DNA of 64,000 nucleotides from Colwellia sp. (lineage in GTDB: Bacteria; Pseudomonadota; Gammaproteobacteria; Enterobacterales; Alteromonadaceae), in contig JABSOZ010000011.1 of the NCBI GenBank assembly GCA_013215295.1, forward strand, positions 62,001 to 126,000, written 5' to 3'. Positions 37,354 to 47,307 of this stretch are shown piece after piece. A program made the position numbers and the translations under genes. The notes under the pieces are model-generated. The model was not told the origin of the DNA, did not search any database, and worked only from the letters and a program-made list of their open reading frames with translations. Positions within the stretch are counted from its first letter, which is position 1. Every line of letters starts with the position of its first letter.

Positions 37354-37388
37354 TTCAGCGAAAGTGCTATTTCAGCGAAAGTGCTATT
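37354..37388 (-). repeat. 17-bp tandem duplication at the rsmI stop codon
   Basis: TTCAGCGAAAGTGCTAT occurs twice in direct succession across the rsmI 3' end. Both before and after the duplication the protein would end ALSLK, so it is silent. Confidence 0.75.
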
Positions 37389-38215
37389 TCATACAAAGCA
37401 TTTTTCTTCACGCCATAAATTTCAGCGGTAATTGCACATGCCTTTTTAGGTTTCATTTCTTCCAACAATAACTTCAAGGTATCAATCGCTTTTGCAGGTA
37501 TAGCGTTGGGATCAATTTTATTACCTTCAATGATTAACACCATTTCACCTTTTAGCTGATTTGGATCTTCTTTTAACCAAGCCAATAAATTTTCAGCGGT
37601 ATCTGAATGAACGGTCTCAAACGTTTTAGTTAATTCACGAGAAATAACTACCTGACGTTCACCTCCTAACACTTTTACAATATCTTCAACCGTATCAATA
37701 GCTCGACGTGGTGCATCATAGAACACCATAGTGCGTGGTTCTTCTAACAAATTAGCTAAGGTTGATTGTCTAGCGCCAGATTTTGAAGGAAGAAAACCTT
37801 CAAATGAAAAGCGGTCTGTTGGTAAACCCGCAACAGATAAAGCCGCAATGGCTGCGCAAGCCCCCGGTATAGGAGAAACAGGTAAATTCAGTTGGCGACA
37901 ATGACGAACTAAATAAAAACCAGGATCACTGATCAAGGGTGTACCAGCATCTGACACCAGTGCTATGCTCTTCCCTTCTTGTAAAAGTGTTGCAACGTAA
38001 TCTTGGCGTTGGCGTTCATTGTGGTCATGCAGTGATAATGTTTTATTTTTTATAGAATACGTCGATAATAATTTTTGAGTATGGCGAGTATCTTCACAGG
38101 CAATAATATCCACATGGGTTAACACATCTAGTGCACGTTGACTGATGTCAGTTAAATTCCCGATAGGTGTGGCGACAATGTAAAGTGTGCCTGATTCTAC
38201 AAATACTGACGACAT
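37367..38215 (-). CDS. rsmI: 16S rRNA 2'-O-methyltransferase (C1402)
   Basis: A 282-aa tetrapyrrole-methylase-fold enzyme that 2'-O-methylates C1402 of 16S rRNA with SAM. Typical motifs: LYIVATPIGNLTDI at the N-terminus, IACEDTRHT, LVSDAGTPLISDPG and PGACAAIAALSVAGL. Length is as usual (about 285 aa). It is divergent from lpoA. In relatives rnpB tends to lie close to rsmI; here 10 kb of sugar genes separates them. Confidence 0.96.
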   Translation of the reverse strand: MSSVFVESGTLYIVATPIGNLTDISQRALDVLTHVDIIACEDTRHTQKLLSTYSIKNKTLSLHDHNERQRQDYVATLLQEGKSIALVSDAGTPLISDPGFYLVRHCRQLNLPVSPIPGACAAIAALSVAGLPTDRFSFEGFLPSKSGARQSTLANLLEEPRTMVFYDAPRRAIDTVEDIVKVLGGERQVVISRELTKTFETVHSDTAENLLAWLKEDPNQLKGEMVLIIEGNKIDPNAIPAKAIDTLKLLLEEMKPKKACAITAEIYGVKKNALYEIALSLK

Positions 38216-38291
38216 ATTGAATACTTAAGTTGAGACTGATGAGAATGAAGTTTATTATAAAGCTAACTAATAAAGTACGGATTTATCGCTG

Positions 38292-40169
38292 GTGAGCCAA
38301 ACTAATTTTTTGTTGTCTAATAAAAGACCTTTTTATCGCATAACTGCTCTCTGTTTTGTGGTTTTAATAACCTCTACACTTATGACCAGTTGTAGTACCT
38401 CGCAAAAATCATCGACCCAAAAAGTTACAGAGGTGCAAGTTAATAAGCCCTCAGCAACTTCAGGTAATGCAATAACGGCACAACAATTACTGTTGAGTGC
38501 TCAATCACAAGATTCACAAGCAGCCATAGCAACACTTACACAAGCAAGTGAGTTCCTCATTCTCGAAGAAAATTATAATCATGCGCTATGGTTATCGCAG
38601 CAAGTTGCCCAACTGTCAGAGAGTGAAGATCAAAAATATCGTTTAGCCTTAGTCAGTGCGCATAGTTTACTTAAAATAAATGAAGTTGAATTATCATTTC
38701 AACAACTAGAAATCGCGGATCAATATTCAGTAAACAGCAACATTGCCCATCAAGAAGAATATTACTATTTATTTTCTGAAGTACAACAAAGCAGAGCGCT
38801 AAAAATCAGTTCGCTTAATGCTAAATTACATTGGTTTGCACTTAGCCAGAAAACAAGCACTGATGACATTCATCAAATATGGCAAAACTTAAGCTTGCTC
38901 TCTACTTGGCAAGTTGGCCAATTAGCAGATTTGTCGCCACCTTACTTTAAAGGATGGCAGCAACTTTTGACCTACGCTCATAAGTTTGGTGGTGACAAGA
39001 ATCGATTTAATCGTTACTTAACACAGTGGCAACGTAATTTTTCTTCCCATCCCGCCCAAGCTATTATTGAAACATTAAGAACGTCCGAGTTAGAAGCTAA
39101 GCAATTTATTGAAAATATTGCGATTATATTACCTCTATCAGGTAACCAAGCAAAAGCAGGAAAAGTTGCCCAACAAGGAATATTAGCCGCCTATAGTAAT
39201 ATTCCTGATAAAAATTTAACCTTCATTGATGCTGACACACTCGATTGGACAATGTTAAATGAACAACTGATTCAATCAGATAGCCATTTCGTTATAGGCC
39301 CATTACTTAAAGCCAATGTTGACAAGTATCTCTCGCTACCTGAAATCGTATTGCCTAGCTTATTACTTAACACCCCCGAAAAAGCGCAACGTAATAACTC
39401 ACAAGTTATACTATCAATGCTTCCAGAAGATGAAGCTATACAAGCTGCTACTACATTAAGTCGCAAAAATTATCTTTCACCCGTTGTACTTAGCCATAAA
39501 GATACTGCCAGTAAAAGAATCGCGCAGGCATTTACTAAGCAATGGCAACTTATTAACGGCTATACACCAGAAGTGGTTTATTTCGACAAAGGTAAAAAAA
39601 TGCAACAGCAGCTGAAGGCAAGTTTAGATGTTGACAGTAGCCAAGCGCGTATTACAGATTTAAAAATAAGACTTCTACAGAGTTTAAAAACAGAATCTCG
39701 AAATCGTAGAGACATAGATATGTTTTATTTAGTCGGTTCACCTGCAGAAACGAGATTATTAAAACCTTACATCGATGTGAACACTAGTCCATTTGCAACA
39801 ATAATTCCTGTGTATGCCAGCTCTCGAAGTCATAGTACCAAACAAGATCCAAGTATCCTTAGCGACCTTCGTAATCTCGTTTTTACTGAAATGCCTTGGC
39901 TGTTAAATAGTCAACAGCAGAATACTCAATTAGCTAATTTAAGTAAGAGTCTATGGCCAAGTCGTAGTGATTCTTTACAGCGAATCTTTGCCATGGGTTA
40001 CGACAGTTTATATTTAGTTGATAAGCTTCCTTCAATGCAACAACGACCTTATGTTCGTCATTATGGCCAAACCGGTATTTTGAAGTTGAATGATAATAAT
40101 ATACTCACACGAAGTTTATTATGGGGCATTTATCAAAAGGGCAAGGTGTCCGAAATTGCTATGGACTAA
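38292..40169 (+). CDS. lpoA: Penicillin-binding protein activator LpoA (LppC)
   Basis: A 625-aa outer-membrane lipoprotein that stimulates PBP1A. The start is GTG at 38292. The lipobox is LMTSC (Cys about 34), followed by a TPR-like helical N-domain (to about 265) and a periplasmic-binding-protein-like C-domain starting IAIILPLSGNQAKAGK. It is followed by yraN with a short overlap, in the conserved order rsmI/lpoA-yraN-diaA-dolP. Confidence 0.92.
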   Translation: MSQTNFLLSNKRPFYRITALCFVVLITSTLMTSCSTSQKSSTQKVTEVQVNKPSATSGNAITAQQLLLSAQSQDSQAAIATLTQASEFLILEENYNHALWLSQQVAQLSESEDQKYRLALVSAHSLLKINEVELSFQQLEIADQYSVNSNIAHQEEYYYLFSEVQQSRALKISSLNAKLHWFALSQKTSTDDIHQIWQNLSLLSTWQVGQLADLSPPYFKGWQQLLTYAHKFGGDKNRFNRYLTQWQRNFSSHPAQAIIETLRTSELEAKQFIENIAIILPLSGNQAKAGKVAQQGILAAYSNIPDKNLTFIDADTLDWTMLNEQLIQSDSHFVIGPLLKANVDKYLSLPEIVLPSLLLNTPEKAQRNNSQVILSMLPEDEAIQAATTLSRKNYLSPVVLSHKDTASKRIAQAFTKQWQLINGYTPEVVYFDKGKKMQQQLKASLDVDSSQARITDLKIRLLQSLKTESRNRRDIDMFYLVGSPAETRLLKPYIDVNTSPFATIIPVYASSRSHSTKQDPSILSDLRNLVFTEMPWLLNSQQQNTQLANLSKSLWPSRSDSLQRIFAMGYDSLYLVDKLPSMQQRPYVRHYGQTGILKLNDNNILTRSLLWGIYQKGKVSEIAMD

Positions 40170-40530
40170 AAAGCCAACAACACGAGAAACAGGTAACGCG
40201 ACTGAAACGTTTGCTGCTAACTATCTTGTGAAACAAGGTTTAATTATTCAAGACAAAAATATACATAGTCGAATGGGTGAAATTGACATTATCATGAAAG
40301 ATGATGAAACTTTCGTCTTCATAGAGGTCAAATATCGCTCTTCTGCACGGTTCGGTGGTGCTATTTCAGCTATTTCCGAACAAAAACAACAAAAAATTAG
40401 GAAAACAGCCGCATTTTATCTGCAACAATGTGGTTTAAATGAATATAATACCTCATGTCGATTTGATGTTGTTGCCTTACAAGGTAATATAAACAATCTT
40501 GATATTACCTGGCTAAAAAATGCCTTCTAG
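40156..40530 (+). CDS. yraN: YraN family protein (UPF0102, endonuclease-like fold)
   Basis: About 124 aa. Family core: GNATETFAANYLVKQG, MGEIDIIMKDDETFVFIEVKYR (restriction-endonuclease-like E/D-x-K) and CRFDVVAL. An ATG at 40090 would overlap lpoA by 80 nt and add 22 residues unlike the family; TTG at 40156 with AAGG upstream gives the expected length and a 14-nt overlap, so I chose it. The function is not settled in any organism; a role in DNA processing has been suggested. Confidence 0.85.
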   Translation: MLWTKKPTTRETGNATETFAANYLVKQGLIIQDKNIHSRMGEIDIIMKDDETFVFIEVKYRSSARFGGAISAISEQKQQKIRKTAAFYLQQCGLNEYNTSCRFDVVALQGNINNLDITWLKNAF

Positions 40531-40539
40531 AAAAAATAA

Positions 40540-41148
<609 letters not shown>

Positions 41149-41149
41149 T

Positions 41150-41719
41150 ATGTCTTCTACAAAGTTATTAATTACCCTTAGCGCTGTTTTACTTCTACAA
41201 GGGTGTGTTGCTGCAGCTGTCATTACCATCATTGGCGGAGCATCTGCTGCTACCGATGAACGCAGTATTGGTACACAGTTGGATGACCAAAAAATTGAAT
41301 TTGAAGCGTATGCGAAGCTTTCTCAGCACGAAGCCTTAAATGATAATGCTAATCTACAAGTGATCAGTGTTAACGGCAGTGTATTAGTTATAGGACAAGC
41401 GCCTAATACCTATTTACGTGACTTGGCGATCAAATCTATTAATGAAGTAAGTCTGATCATACAGTTACATAATCAAATTCGCATCAGCAATACGACTTCT
41501 ATAACAACGAAAAGTCATGATATTTGGTTAACCTCAAAAGTTAAAACGGCTCTTTTTGGCAGTGACGTACTTGATGCTACTAATATTAAAGTCGTCACTG
41601 AAAATGGTGAAGTCTTTTTGATGGGCTTGGTCACTGAAACTCAAGCCAATGAAGCGGTAAACATTGCGCGTAATGTCAGTGGTGTTAATCGTGTCTTCAA
41701 AATTTTTGAGTACATTTAA
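41150..41719 (+). CDS. dolP: BON-domain outer-membrane lipoprotein
   Basis: A 189-aa lipoprotein with lipobox LLQGC (Cys about 19) and two BON domains (about 45-110 and 120-189; GSVLVIGQAPN and GEVFLMGLVTETQANEAVNIARNVSGV). DolP/YraP supports envelope integrity. It begins 1 nt after diaA and is followed by a strong terminator. Confidence 0.92.
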   Translation: MSSTKLLITLSAVLLLQGCVAAAVITIIGGASAATDERSIGTQLDDQKIEFEAYAKLSQHEALNDNANLQVISVNGSVLVIGQAPNTYLRDLAIKSINEVSLIIQLHNQIRISNTTSITTKSHDIWLTSKVKTALFGSDVLDATNIKVVTENGEVFLMGLVTETQANEAVNIARNVSGVNRVFKIFEYI

Positions 41720-41740
41720 AGCACTCAAAAATTAGATTAA

Positions 41741-41777
41741 AAAAAGCCTCACTAAATAATATTAGTGAGGCTTTTTT
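41741..41777 (+). terminator. Bidirectional terminator dolP / sspB
   Basis: AAAAAGCCTCACTAA/TTAGTGAGGCTTTTTT hairpin between convergent dolP and sspB, with A-run on one side and T-run on the other. Confidence 0.92.
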
Positions 41778-41830
41778 GTAACTCTACTCAGTCAAGGCTT
41801 CCCTCACACAATATAGCGGGGATAATATAT

Positions 41831-42349
41831 TTACTTAATCACTTTTAAGCTAGGTTTACCTTTTGCTTTTAGTGCGCCTTTTTTGGGCGAAGACTTTTCA
41901 GTATTTCTATTACCTGACTCTACGCTTGATAACCCTATTGGCTTTTTAGTATTTCTATTATCTGACTCTACGCTTGATAACCCTATTGGCTTTACAGCGT
42001 TTGTTTCTTCGCTATCTTTAGGTTCAGGATGTTCAATAGCTAACGATGTACCTGCACCATTTTCTTTCGCGTAAATAGCGGCAATCGCACCGTATGGTAC
42101 AACAATATGTTCAAGCTTACCGCCAAAACGAGCGCTAAGTTCAATTGCATTATCCGCAAGAGAAATAGAACCAACAGCTCCCATCGACACATTCAGAACA
42201 ATCTGCCCATCAGTAACATAGGCCATTGGCACTAATACACCGTAAACATTAACATCTACAGCGATATATGGCGTAAGCTGATTATCAGAAATCCACTGAT
42301 AAAAAGCCCTAACAATATAGGGCTTATTAGAAGTCATATCAGAAGACAT
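41831..42349 (-). CDS. sspB: ClpXP specificity-enhancing factor SspB
   Basis: A 172-aa adaptor that delivers ssrA-tagged proteins to ClpXP. The N-terminal substrate-binding domain (about 5-110; YIVRAFYQWISDNQLTPYIAVD) is normal. The flexible C-terminal linker carries a 16-aa tandem repeat (KPIGLSSVESxNRNT twice; DNA 41901-41996) and ends in the ClpX-docking motif LKVIK. It follows sspA by 4 nt. Confidence 0.95.
   Translation of the reverse strand: MSSDMTSNKPYIVRAFYQWISDNQLTPYIAVDVNVYGVLVPMAYVTDGQIVLNVSMGAVGSISLADNAIELSARFGGKLEHIVVPYGAIAAIYAKENGAGTSLAIEHPEPKDSEETNAVKPIGLSSVESDNRNTKKPIGLSSVESGNRNTEKSSPKKGALKAKGKPSLKVIK
41901..41996 (-). repeat. 48-bp tandem repeat inside sspB
   Basis: Two nearly identical 48-bp units (41901-41948, 41949-41996) differ at few positions and encode in-frame 16-residue repeats in the linker of SspB. 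Confidence 0.9.
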
Positions 42350-42353
42350 CAGG

Positions 42354-42992
42354 CTAAAACATACCTAAACGTATTTCACGTTCATCTTCAGTTAATGATG
42401 CTTGAAATGATTCACGTTCGAATAATTTCAACATATAACCTTTGAATTCTTTAGAACCCTCGCCATCAAGCTCAATACCTAAAACAGGTAAACGCCATAA
42501 CAATGGTGCTAAATAACAATCGACTAAGCTGAACTCTTCACTCATAAAATAAGGTGCTTCATTTAAAATTGGCGCAACACTTAATAAGCTTTCTTTAAGT
42601 TCTTGACGCGCTTTGCCAGCGGCATCTGCAGGACCATTTAAAATAATTTTTGCAAGGCTATACCAATCTTGCTCAACACGATGCATCATCAAACGGCTAC
42701 GGCCACGTGATACAGGATATACTGGCATCAATGGTGGGTGTGGAAAACGCTCATCTAAATATTCAATAATAATTGACGCTTCGTATAATGCTAATTCACG
42801 ATCAATTAATGTAGGCACTGTTCCATAGGGATTTAGGTCTAATAAATCTTCTGGTAAATTATCTAAATCAACTAAGTGAATATCTACGCCAACACCTTTT
42901 TCAGCGAGTACGATGCGTGTTTGATGACTATACATATCATCAGAGTGAGAATATAAATTCATCACTGAACGCTTGTTTGCTGCTACGGCCAT
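42354..42992 (-). CDS. sspA: Stringent starvation protein A
   Basis: A 212-aa GST-fold protein that associates with RNA polymerase under starvation. N-terminal thioredoxin-like domain (MNLYSHSDDMYSHQTRIVLAEKG, NPYGTVPTLIDRELALYEASIIIEYLDERFPHP) and helical C-domain. It lies in the classic order rplM-rpsI-petABC-sspA-sspB. Confidence 0.95.
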   Translation of the reverse strand: MAVAANKRSVMNLYSHSDDMYSHQTRIVLAEKGVGVDIHLVDLDNLPEDLLDLNPYGTVPTLIDRELALYEASIIIEYLDERFPHPPLMPVYPVSRGRSRLMMHRVEQDWYSLAKIILNGPADAAGKARQELKESLLSVAPILNEAPYFMSEEFSLVDCYLAPLLWRLPVLGIELDGEGSKEFKGYMLKLFERESFQASLTEDEREIRLGMF

Positions 42993-43015
42993 AATGTCTC
43001 CAAAAACCTATAATA

Positions 43016-43045
43016 AAAAACTAATAAAGGGGGCCAAAGCCCCCA
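43016..43045 (-). terminator. Terminator after petC
   Basis: A 6-bp GC stem GGGGGC/GCCCCC with a 4-nt loop; on the minus strand it is followed by TTTATTAGTTTTTT. Confidence 0.8.
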
Positions 43046-43076
43046 GAAATAAAACTCAGTACATTAACACTAACGG

Positions 43077-43787
43077 TTAATGTACATCTTTCCAATATTC
43101 AACTTTAAGTAAATAAGCAAAAATGAGGAAAATAAATAAGAAGCCTATAACCCAATAACCCATTGCTTGACGTTCAAGCTTACTTGGCTCAGCGGTATAC
43201 TCTAAAAAGTTTGCTAAGTCACGGGCAAAAACATCATATTCTTCAGCAGTCATAGAACCGCCAGTTGCTTCACTTAGCTTACCATGTTCGTCCATAGTAC
43301 GAACACCTTGTAAACTTTGTAAAACGTGTGGCATGCCAACGTCTTTGAATACAGTGTTATTAACGCCAAATGGACGGTTGGGATCAACGTAGAAAGAACG
43401 CAAGTAAGTGTATATCCAATCTGGACTACGCAAACGGGCTTCTAACGTTAAATCAGGTGGCGCGCTACCGAACCACTTAGCCGCTTCTTTAGCTGGCATA
43501 GTGTTGGTAATATGGTCACCTGATTTTTCACCGGTATACATGAAATTAGCTACACCGTCTGCTTCACTGATACCTAGATCAGCGAATGTACGGTTATAAC
43601 GTTGGTACTGTAGTTGGTGACAACCTAAACAATAATTAATATATGATTTAAAACCGCTTTTAAGCGACTCTTTATCGGTTAAATCATTGCCTGCTTTGTC
43701 TAAATGAACACCACCACTAGAAGCCAGCGTTAACATTGGGACAAGCGCGAAAATTCCAAAAGTAAAAGCTCTAATAAGTTTTTTCAT
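43077..43787 (-). CDS. petC: Ubiquinol-cytochrome c reductase, cytochrome c1
   Basis: A 236-aa membrane-anchored cytochrome c1 of the bc1 complex. Signal peptide (1-22), heme motif CLGCH (53-57), the DLTLEARLR region, and a C-terminal membrane helix (about 208-228) that anchors it to the inner membrane. The first base overlaps the petB stop. The bc1 complex passes electrons from ubiquinol to cytochrome c. Confidence 0.96.
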   Translation of the reverse strand: MKKLIRAFTFGIFALVPMLTLASSGGVHLDKAGNDLTDKESLKSGFKSYINYCLGCHQLQYQRYNRTFADLGISEADGVANFMYTGEKSGDHITNTMPAKEAAKWFGSAPPDLTLEARLRSPDWIYTYLRSFYVDPNRPFGVNNTVFKDVGMPHVLQSLQGVRTMDEHGKLSEATGGSMTAEEYDVFARDLANFLEYTAEPSKLERQAMGYWVIGFLFIFLIFAYLLKVEYWKDVH

Positions 43788-45052
43788 TATCCTGATACCC
43801 TCTCTGGAACTGGCTTGGTTTTCTCGTTCTTACTGTAGAACCAAATGGCTACAAAAAATCCGAAATACCCTAATGTAGCAACTCGGCCAATGTTATTCGC
43901 TAAATCTGTACCTGGCAGTGTACCTAAAATACCAAGTGCGATAAAACAGATAACAAATTGAGTTAGATTAATCATATGCGCTTTACTACGGAAACGTAGA
44001 GATTTAACAGTTCCTCGGTCAAACCAAGGTAGTGCAAATAATACGCCGATAGCAGCAAACATAGTGATCATACCCATCAACTTATCAGGTACAACACGTA
44101 GAATAGTGAAAAATGGTCCAAAGTACCAAACGGGTACAATATGTTCAGGAGTCTTTAAGTTATTAGCAGGTTCAAAATTCGGCGCCTCAATAAAGTAACC
44201 ACCGCCTTCAGGAGCAAAAAACAATACCCAACAGAAAACAATTAAGAAAATAACAACCGCAACTAAATCTTTTACGGTGTAATAAGGATGGAACGGTATC
44301 GCATCAACAATATCGTACTTTTCTGAATACTGTTTGTGGAATGTAAATTTACTTAATTCCTCAGGTTTAATACTGCCTTTCTTCTTCTTAATGTCAGTGC
44401 CTTCAGGATTATTAGAACCCACTTCATGAAGTGCAAGAATATGTAAGAAAACTAAAATAACAAGAACAAGCGGCATTGCAATAACGTGTAATGCAAAAAA
44501 GCGATTTAATGTTGCACCAGAAATAACATAATCACCACGTATCCATAGTGTTAAGTCATCACCAATAATTGGAATCGCGCCAAACAGAGAAATAATAACC
44601 TGTGCGCCCCAGTAAGACATATTACCCCAAGGTAATAAGTAACCCATAAAGGCTTCAGCCATAAGTACTAAGAATATCAACATACCGAATATCCAAAGTA
44701 ACTCACGAGGTTTTTGGTATGAACCGTACATCATGCCGCGGAACATATGCATATACACAACAATGAAGAACGCAGAAGCGCCTGTTGAGTGCATATAACG
44801 CAGTAACCAACCATAGTCTACATCACGCATAATGTATTCGATTGAAGCAAAGGCACCTTCACCAGTAGGCTCGTAACTCATTGTTAACCATATACCGGTA
44901 ACAATTTGGTTAACTAACACTACAGAAGCTAAAATTCCGAAAACATACCAAAAGTTAAAATTCTTTGGTGCCGGATATTGTGCAGCATGCTTGTTCATCG
45001 CATCCATTAGCGGCAAACGTTTTTCTATCCAAGCCATAAAATTTGCAATCAT
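43787..45052 (-). CDS. petB: Ubiquinol-cytochrome c reductase, cytochrome b
   Basis: A 421-aa integral membrane subunit with about 8 helices and bis-heme histidines, recognised by GYLLPWGNMSYWGAQV, WIRGDYVISGATLNRFFALHV and the quinol-oxidation PEWY-like region (here PVWYFGPFFTILR). It overlaps petA and petC by single bases. Confidence 0.96.
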   Translation of the reverse strand: MIANFMAWIEKRLPLMDAMNKHAAQYPAPKNFNFWYVFGILASVVLVNQIVTGIWLTMSYEPTGEGAFASIEYIMRDVDYGWLLRYMHSTGASAFFIVVYMHMFRGMMYGSYQKPRELLWIFGMLIFLVLMAEAFMGYLLPWGNMSYWGAQVIISLFGAIPIIGDDLTLWIRGDYVISGATLNRFFALHVIAMPLVLVILVFLHILALHEVGSNNPEGTDIKKKKGSIKPEELSKFTFHKQYSEKYDIVDAIPFHPYYTVKDLVAVVIFLIVFCWVLFFAPEGGGYFIEAPNFEPANNLKTPEHIVPVWYFGPFFTILRVVPDKLMGMITMFAAIGVLFALPWFDRGTVKSLRFRSKAHMINLTQFVICFIALGILGTLPGTDLANNIGRVATLGYFGFFVAIWFYSKNEKTKPVPERVSG

Positions 45053-45642
45053 TATGCTTCTCCTGGACTTATACCGATAAGCAATGTGCCATCAGTTGGG
45101 AAAGAGTGCTCTGGAACAACTAAATTAGTTGGAGCTGGTACACTTTGAAAAACGCGACCTGCCATATCAAATTTAGAACCGTGACATGGACAAAAGAAAC
45201 CGTCTTTAACGCCTGAAACGTGTTGTTCGAAATCACCTTTATGGTGAGTAGGAGCACAACCTAGGTGAGTACAAACGCCTAATGCAACCAAAATCTCAGG
45301 ATTAATTGATCGATATGCATTCGTTGCATAAACAGGTTGTTGTGGCTCTGTAGAGCCTGGGTCTTTCAATTGATCGTCATGTGCAGCTAAAGTAGACAAA
45401 ATTTCTTCTGTTCTCCGAACGACATAAACAGGTTTTCCTCGCCATTCAGCGCGGATTAATTGACCAGGTTCTATTTTACTTACATTGACTTCAACCGGAG
45501 CACCAGCAGCTTTCGCTTTAGCACTAGGGTTCCAAGAACCAATGAAAGGCACAGCCAAACCGACAACACCAACACCGCCCACTACCGAAGTAGCTGCAGT
45601 TAAAAAGCGTCGACGGCCGTTATTCACGGGCGCATTGCTCAT
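45052..45642 (-). CDS. petA: Ubiquinol-cytochrome c reductase, Rieske iron-sulfur subunit
   Basis: A 196-aa protein with a twin-arginine-type N-terminus (NNGRRRFLTAATS) and a membrane helix, and the [2Fe-2S] ligands in CTHLGC (124-129) and CPCHG (151-155). It is the first gene of petABC. Confidence 0.96.
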   Translation of the reverse strand: MSNAPVNNGRRRFLTAATSVVGGVGVVGLAVPFIGSWNPSAKAKAAGAPVEVNVSKIEPGQLIRAEWRGKPVYVVRRTEEILSTLAAHDDQLKDPGSTEPQQPVYATNAYRSINPEILVALGVCTHLGCAPTHHKGDFEQHVSGVKDGFFCPCHGSKFDMAGRVFQSVPAPTNLVVPEHSFPTDGTLLIGISPGEA

Positions 45643-46162
45643 TCAAAATCTCCAAATAACATTGTTTCAAACAAATTCGAATTATTATTCTCACATCCTT
45701 TTACAAGCATGAGAGTAAATACTTTCCAATTGTTTGCCCAAACTTGCGACAAAAAATTTTTCTGATAATAAAGAAATACACACTTTTTTACAAGTAAAAA
45801 AAGAGAAACATCAGTTATATATCTATATTTTGATGACTTTATCAAATTCGTACTCAAGCTAAATACGAAAGATTATTATTTAGAAAAGTCTGATAAAAAA
45901 ATAGCTTATATCTTCCTGTTTTATAAAAAAGGCTAAATGCTATCATTTGCCGTCTTTTCCGCACCTTCTAAAATATTTCTGTTGTCATGTCACCCAAAAT
46001 ATAATGTATGTAAGGCAAAATCCCTTTGATAGGTTATTTTTTTTATCTGCTCAATATTTTCTTGGTAGTCGTTCGGTTTGTTTATTACGTTTTATAATAA
46101 ATGTATGTACTAGCGTAGAACAAAAACAACATTTTCACCTGTTTTTCTAAATTGCAGACATA
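45643..46162. other. Intergenic, about 520 bp, nothing firm
   Basis: This AT-rich region between petA and the rpsI terminator must hold the petABC promoter, but no clear -35/-10 pair stands out. The short ORFs here have no ribosome sites or coding character. Confidence 0.5.
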
Positions 46163-46189
46163 AAAAAACCGACATAAAGTCGGTTTTTT
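46163..46189 (-). terminator. Terminator after rpsI
   Basis: AAAAAACCGAC/GTCGGTTTTTT hairpin with T-run in both directions, 20 nt past the rpsI stop. Confidence 0.9.
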
Positions 46190-46209
46190 GAAAACGTATA
46201 AGGTAAATA

Positions 46210-46602
46210 TTAACGTTTTGAAAATTGTGGCTTTTTACGAGCCTTGTGTAAACCAACTTTCTTACGTTCAACTTTACGAGCATCACGAGTTACGAAACCA
46301 GCAGTACGTAGAGAACCACGTAAAGTTTCATCGAACTCCATTAATGCACGAGTAATACCGTGACGAATTGCGCCAGCTTGACCAGAAATACCACCACCAA
46401 CTACAGTGATGTTAAAGTCAAACTTTTCTAACATTTCAACTAATTCTAATGGTTGACGAACAACCATACGAGCCGTAGGACGACTAAAGTATACAGAAAT
46501 GTCACGCTTATTAATTGTAATTGCACCGTTACCAGCTTTCATGAACACACGAGCAGTTGAGCTCTTGCGACGACCAGTACCGTAATATTGATTATCAGCC
46601 AT
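46210..46602 (-). CDS. rpsI: 30S ribosomal protein S9
   Basis: A 130-aa S9 with [15 protein letters not shown] at the N-terminus and the conserved basic tail KKPQFSKR that reaches the P site. It lies 3 nt after rplM, the standard operon. Confidence 0.98.
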   Translation of the reverse strand: MADNQYYGTGRRKSSTARVFMKAGNGAITINKRDISVYFSRPTARMVVRQPLELVEMLEKFDFNITVVGGGISGQAGAIRHGITRALMEFDETLRGSLRTAGFVTRDARKVERKKVGLHKARKKPQFSKR

Positions 46603-46605
46603 TGC

Positions 46606-47034
46606 TTAAAGCTCCAAAAGTTGTGGTTGTTGTGCAGTATGTTTGTGTTCAGTGCCAGCGTAAACTTTAAGCTTACGGAACATTTCACGACCTAAAGGAC
46701 CTTTAGGTAACATACCTTTAACAGCGAATTCTAAAACACGTTCTGGAGCTTTTTCAATTAACTTTTCAAAGCTAATTTGCTTAAGACCGCCTGGGAATTC
46801 TGTATGCGAGTAGTAAATTTTACCCTTCGCTTTATTACCAGTTACTTTTACTTTCTCAGCATTGATAACAACGATGTAATCGCCAGTATCTACGTGAGGA
46901 GTATATTCTGCTTTATGCTTTCCGCGTAAACGGCTTGCAATTTCAGTAGCGATACGACCTAAAGTTTTATTTTCGGCGTCCACTAAGAACCATTCGCGTT
47001 GTACGCTTTCTGGTTTTGCTACAAAAGTTTTCAT
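46606..47034 (-). CDS. rplM: 50S ribosomal protein L13
   Basis: A 142-aa L13. The frame is open to 47046, but MKTFVAKPE at 47034 is the family start and gives exactly the usual 142 residues ([42 protein letters not shown]). Confidence 0.97.
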   Translation of the reverse strand: MKTFVAKPESVQREWFLVDAENKTLGRIATEIASRLRGKHKAEYTPHVDTGDYIVVINAEKVKVTGNKAKGKIYYSHTEFPGGLKQISFEKLIEKAPERVLEFAVKGMLPKGPLGREMFRKLKVYAGTEHKHTAQQPQLLEL

Positions 47035-47190
47035 TAAAAAACCCAATATTTATTATGTTACTTTAAATGATGAATGTTAAGAATTAACATCACCGGTTAA
47101 AAAGACTACGCACTACCCCTTCGAGTATCGAGTCCATCGCCACTACTTTTCACAAAAGTCAAAAACAGTAGGCATTTGTAACGCAGGGAG
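47035..47190 (-). promoter_or_regulatory. rplM leader, possible L13 autoregulatory region
   Basis: A leader of about 155 nt runs from the promoter to rplM and can fold a small hairpin TGTTAA/TTAACA (about 47085-47097) near the start. Gammaproteobacterial L13 is reported to repress its own mRNA through the leader; that this leader does so is inference. Confidence 0.35.
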
Positions 47191-47195
47191 CGCGG

Positions 47196-47201
47196 ATTAT
47201 A
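47196..47201 (-). promoter_or_regulatory. rplM-rpsI promoter -10 box
   Basis: A perfect TATAAT on the minus strand followed by CCGCGCTCCC, the GC-rich discriminator expected at stringently controlled ribosomal promoters. The -35 box is weak. Confidence 0.65.
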
Positions 47202-47307
47202 CAGAAGTTATCTTCTAAGATCACCTGTAAATCACAAAAAACTGCACTTTATTTGAACTTTTATTCATTTAATAATAAATACCCATACAAATATTAAATA
47301 ATTTAAT

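Noticed and set aside
41901-41996. Tandem repeat considered as a CRISPR-like array
   Set aside because: Only two units, no spacers, in frame inside sspB.
45639-46150. Short ORFs upstream of petA on both strands
   Set aside because: No ribosome sites, odd composition, no recognisable family.
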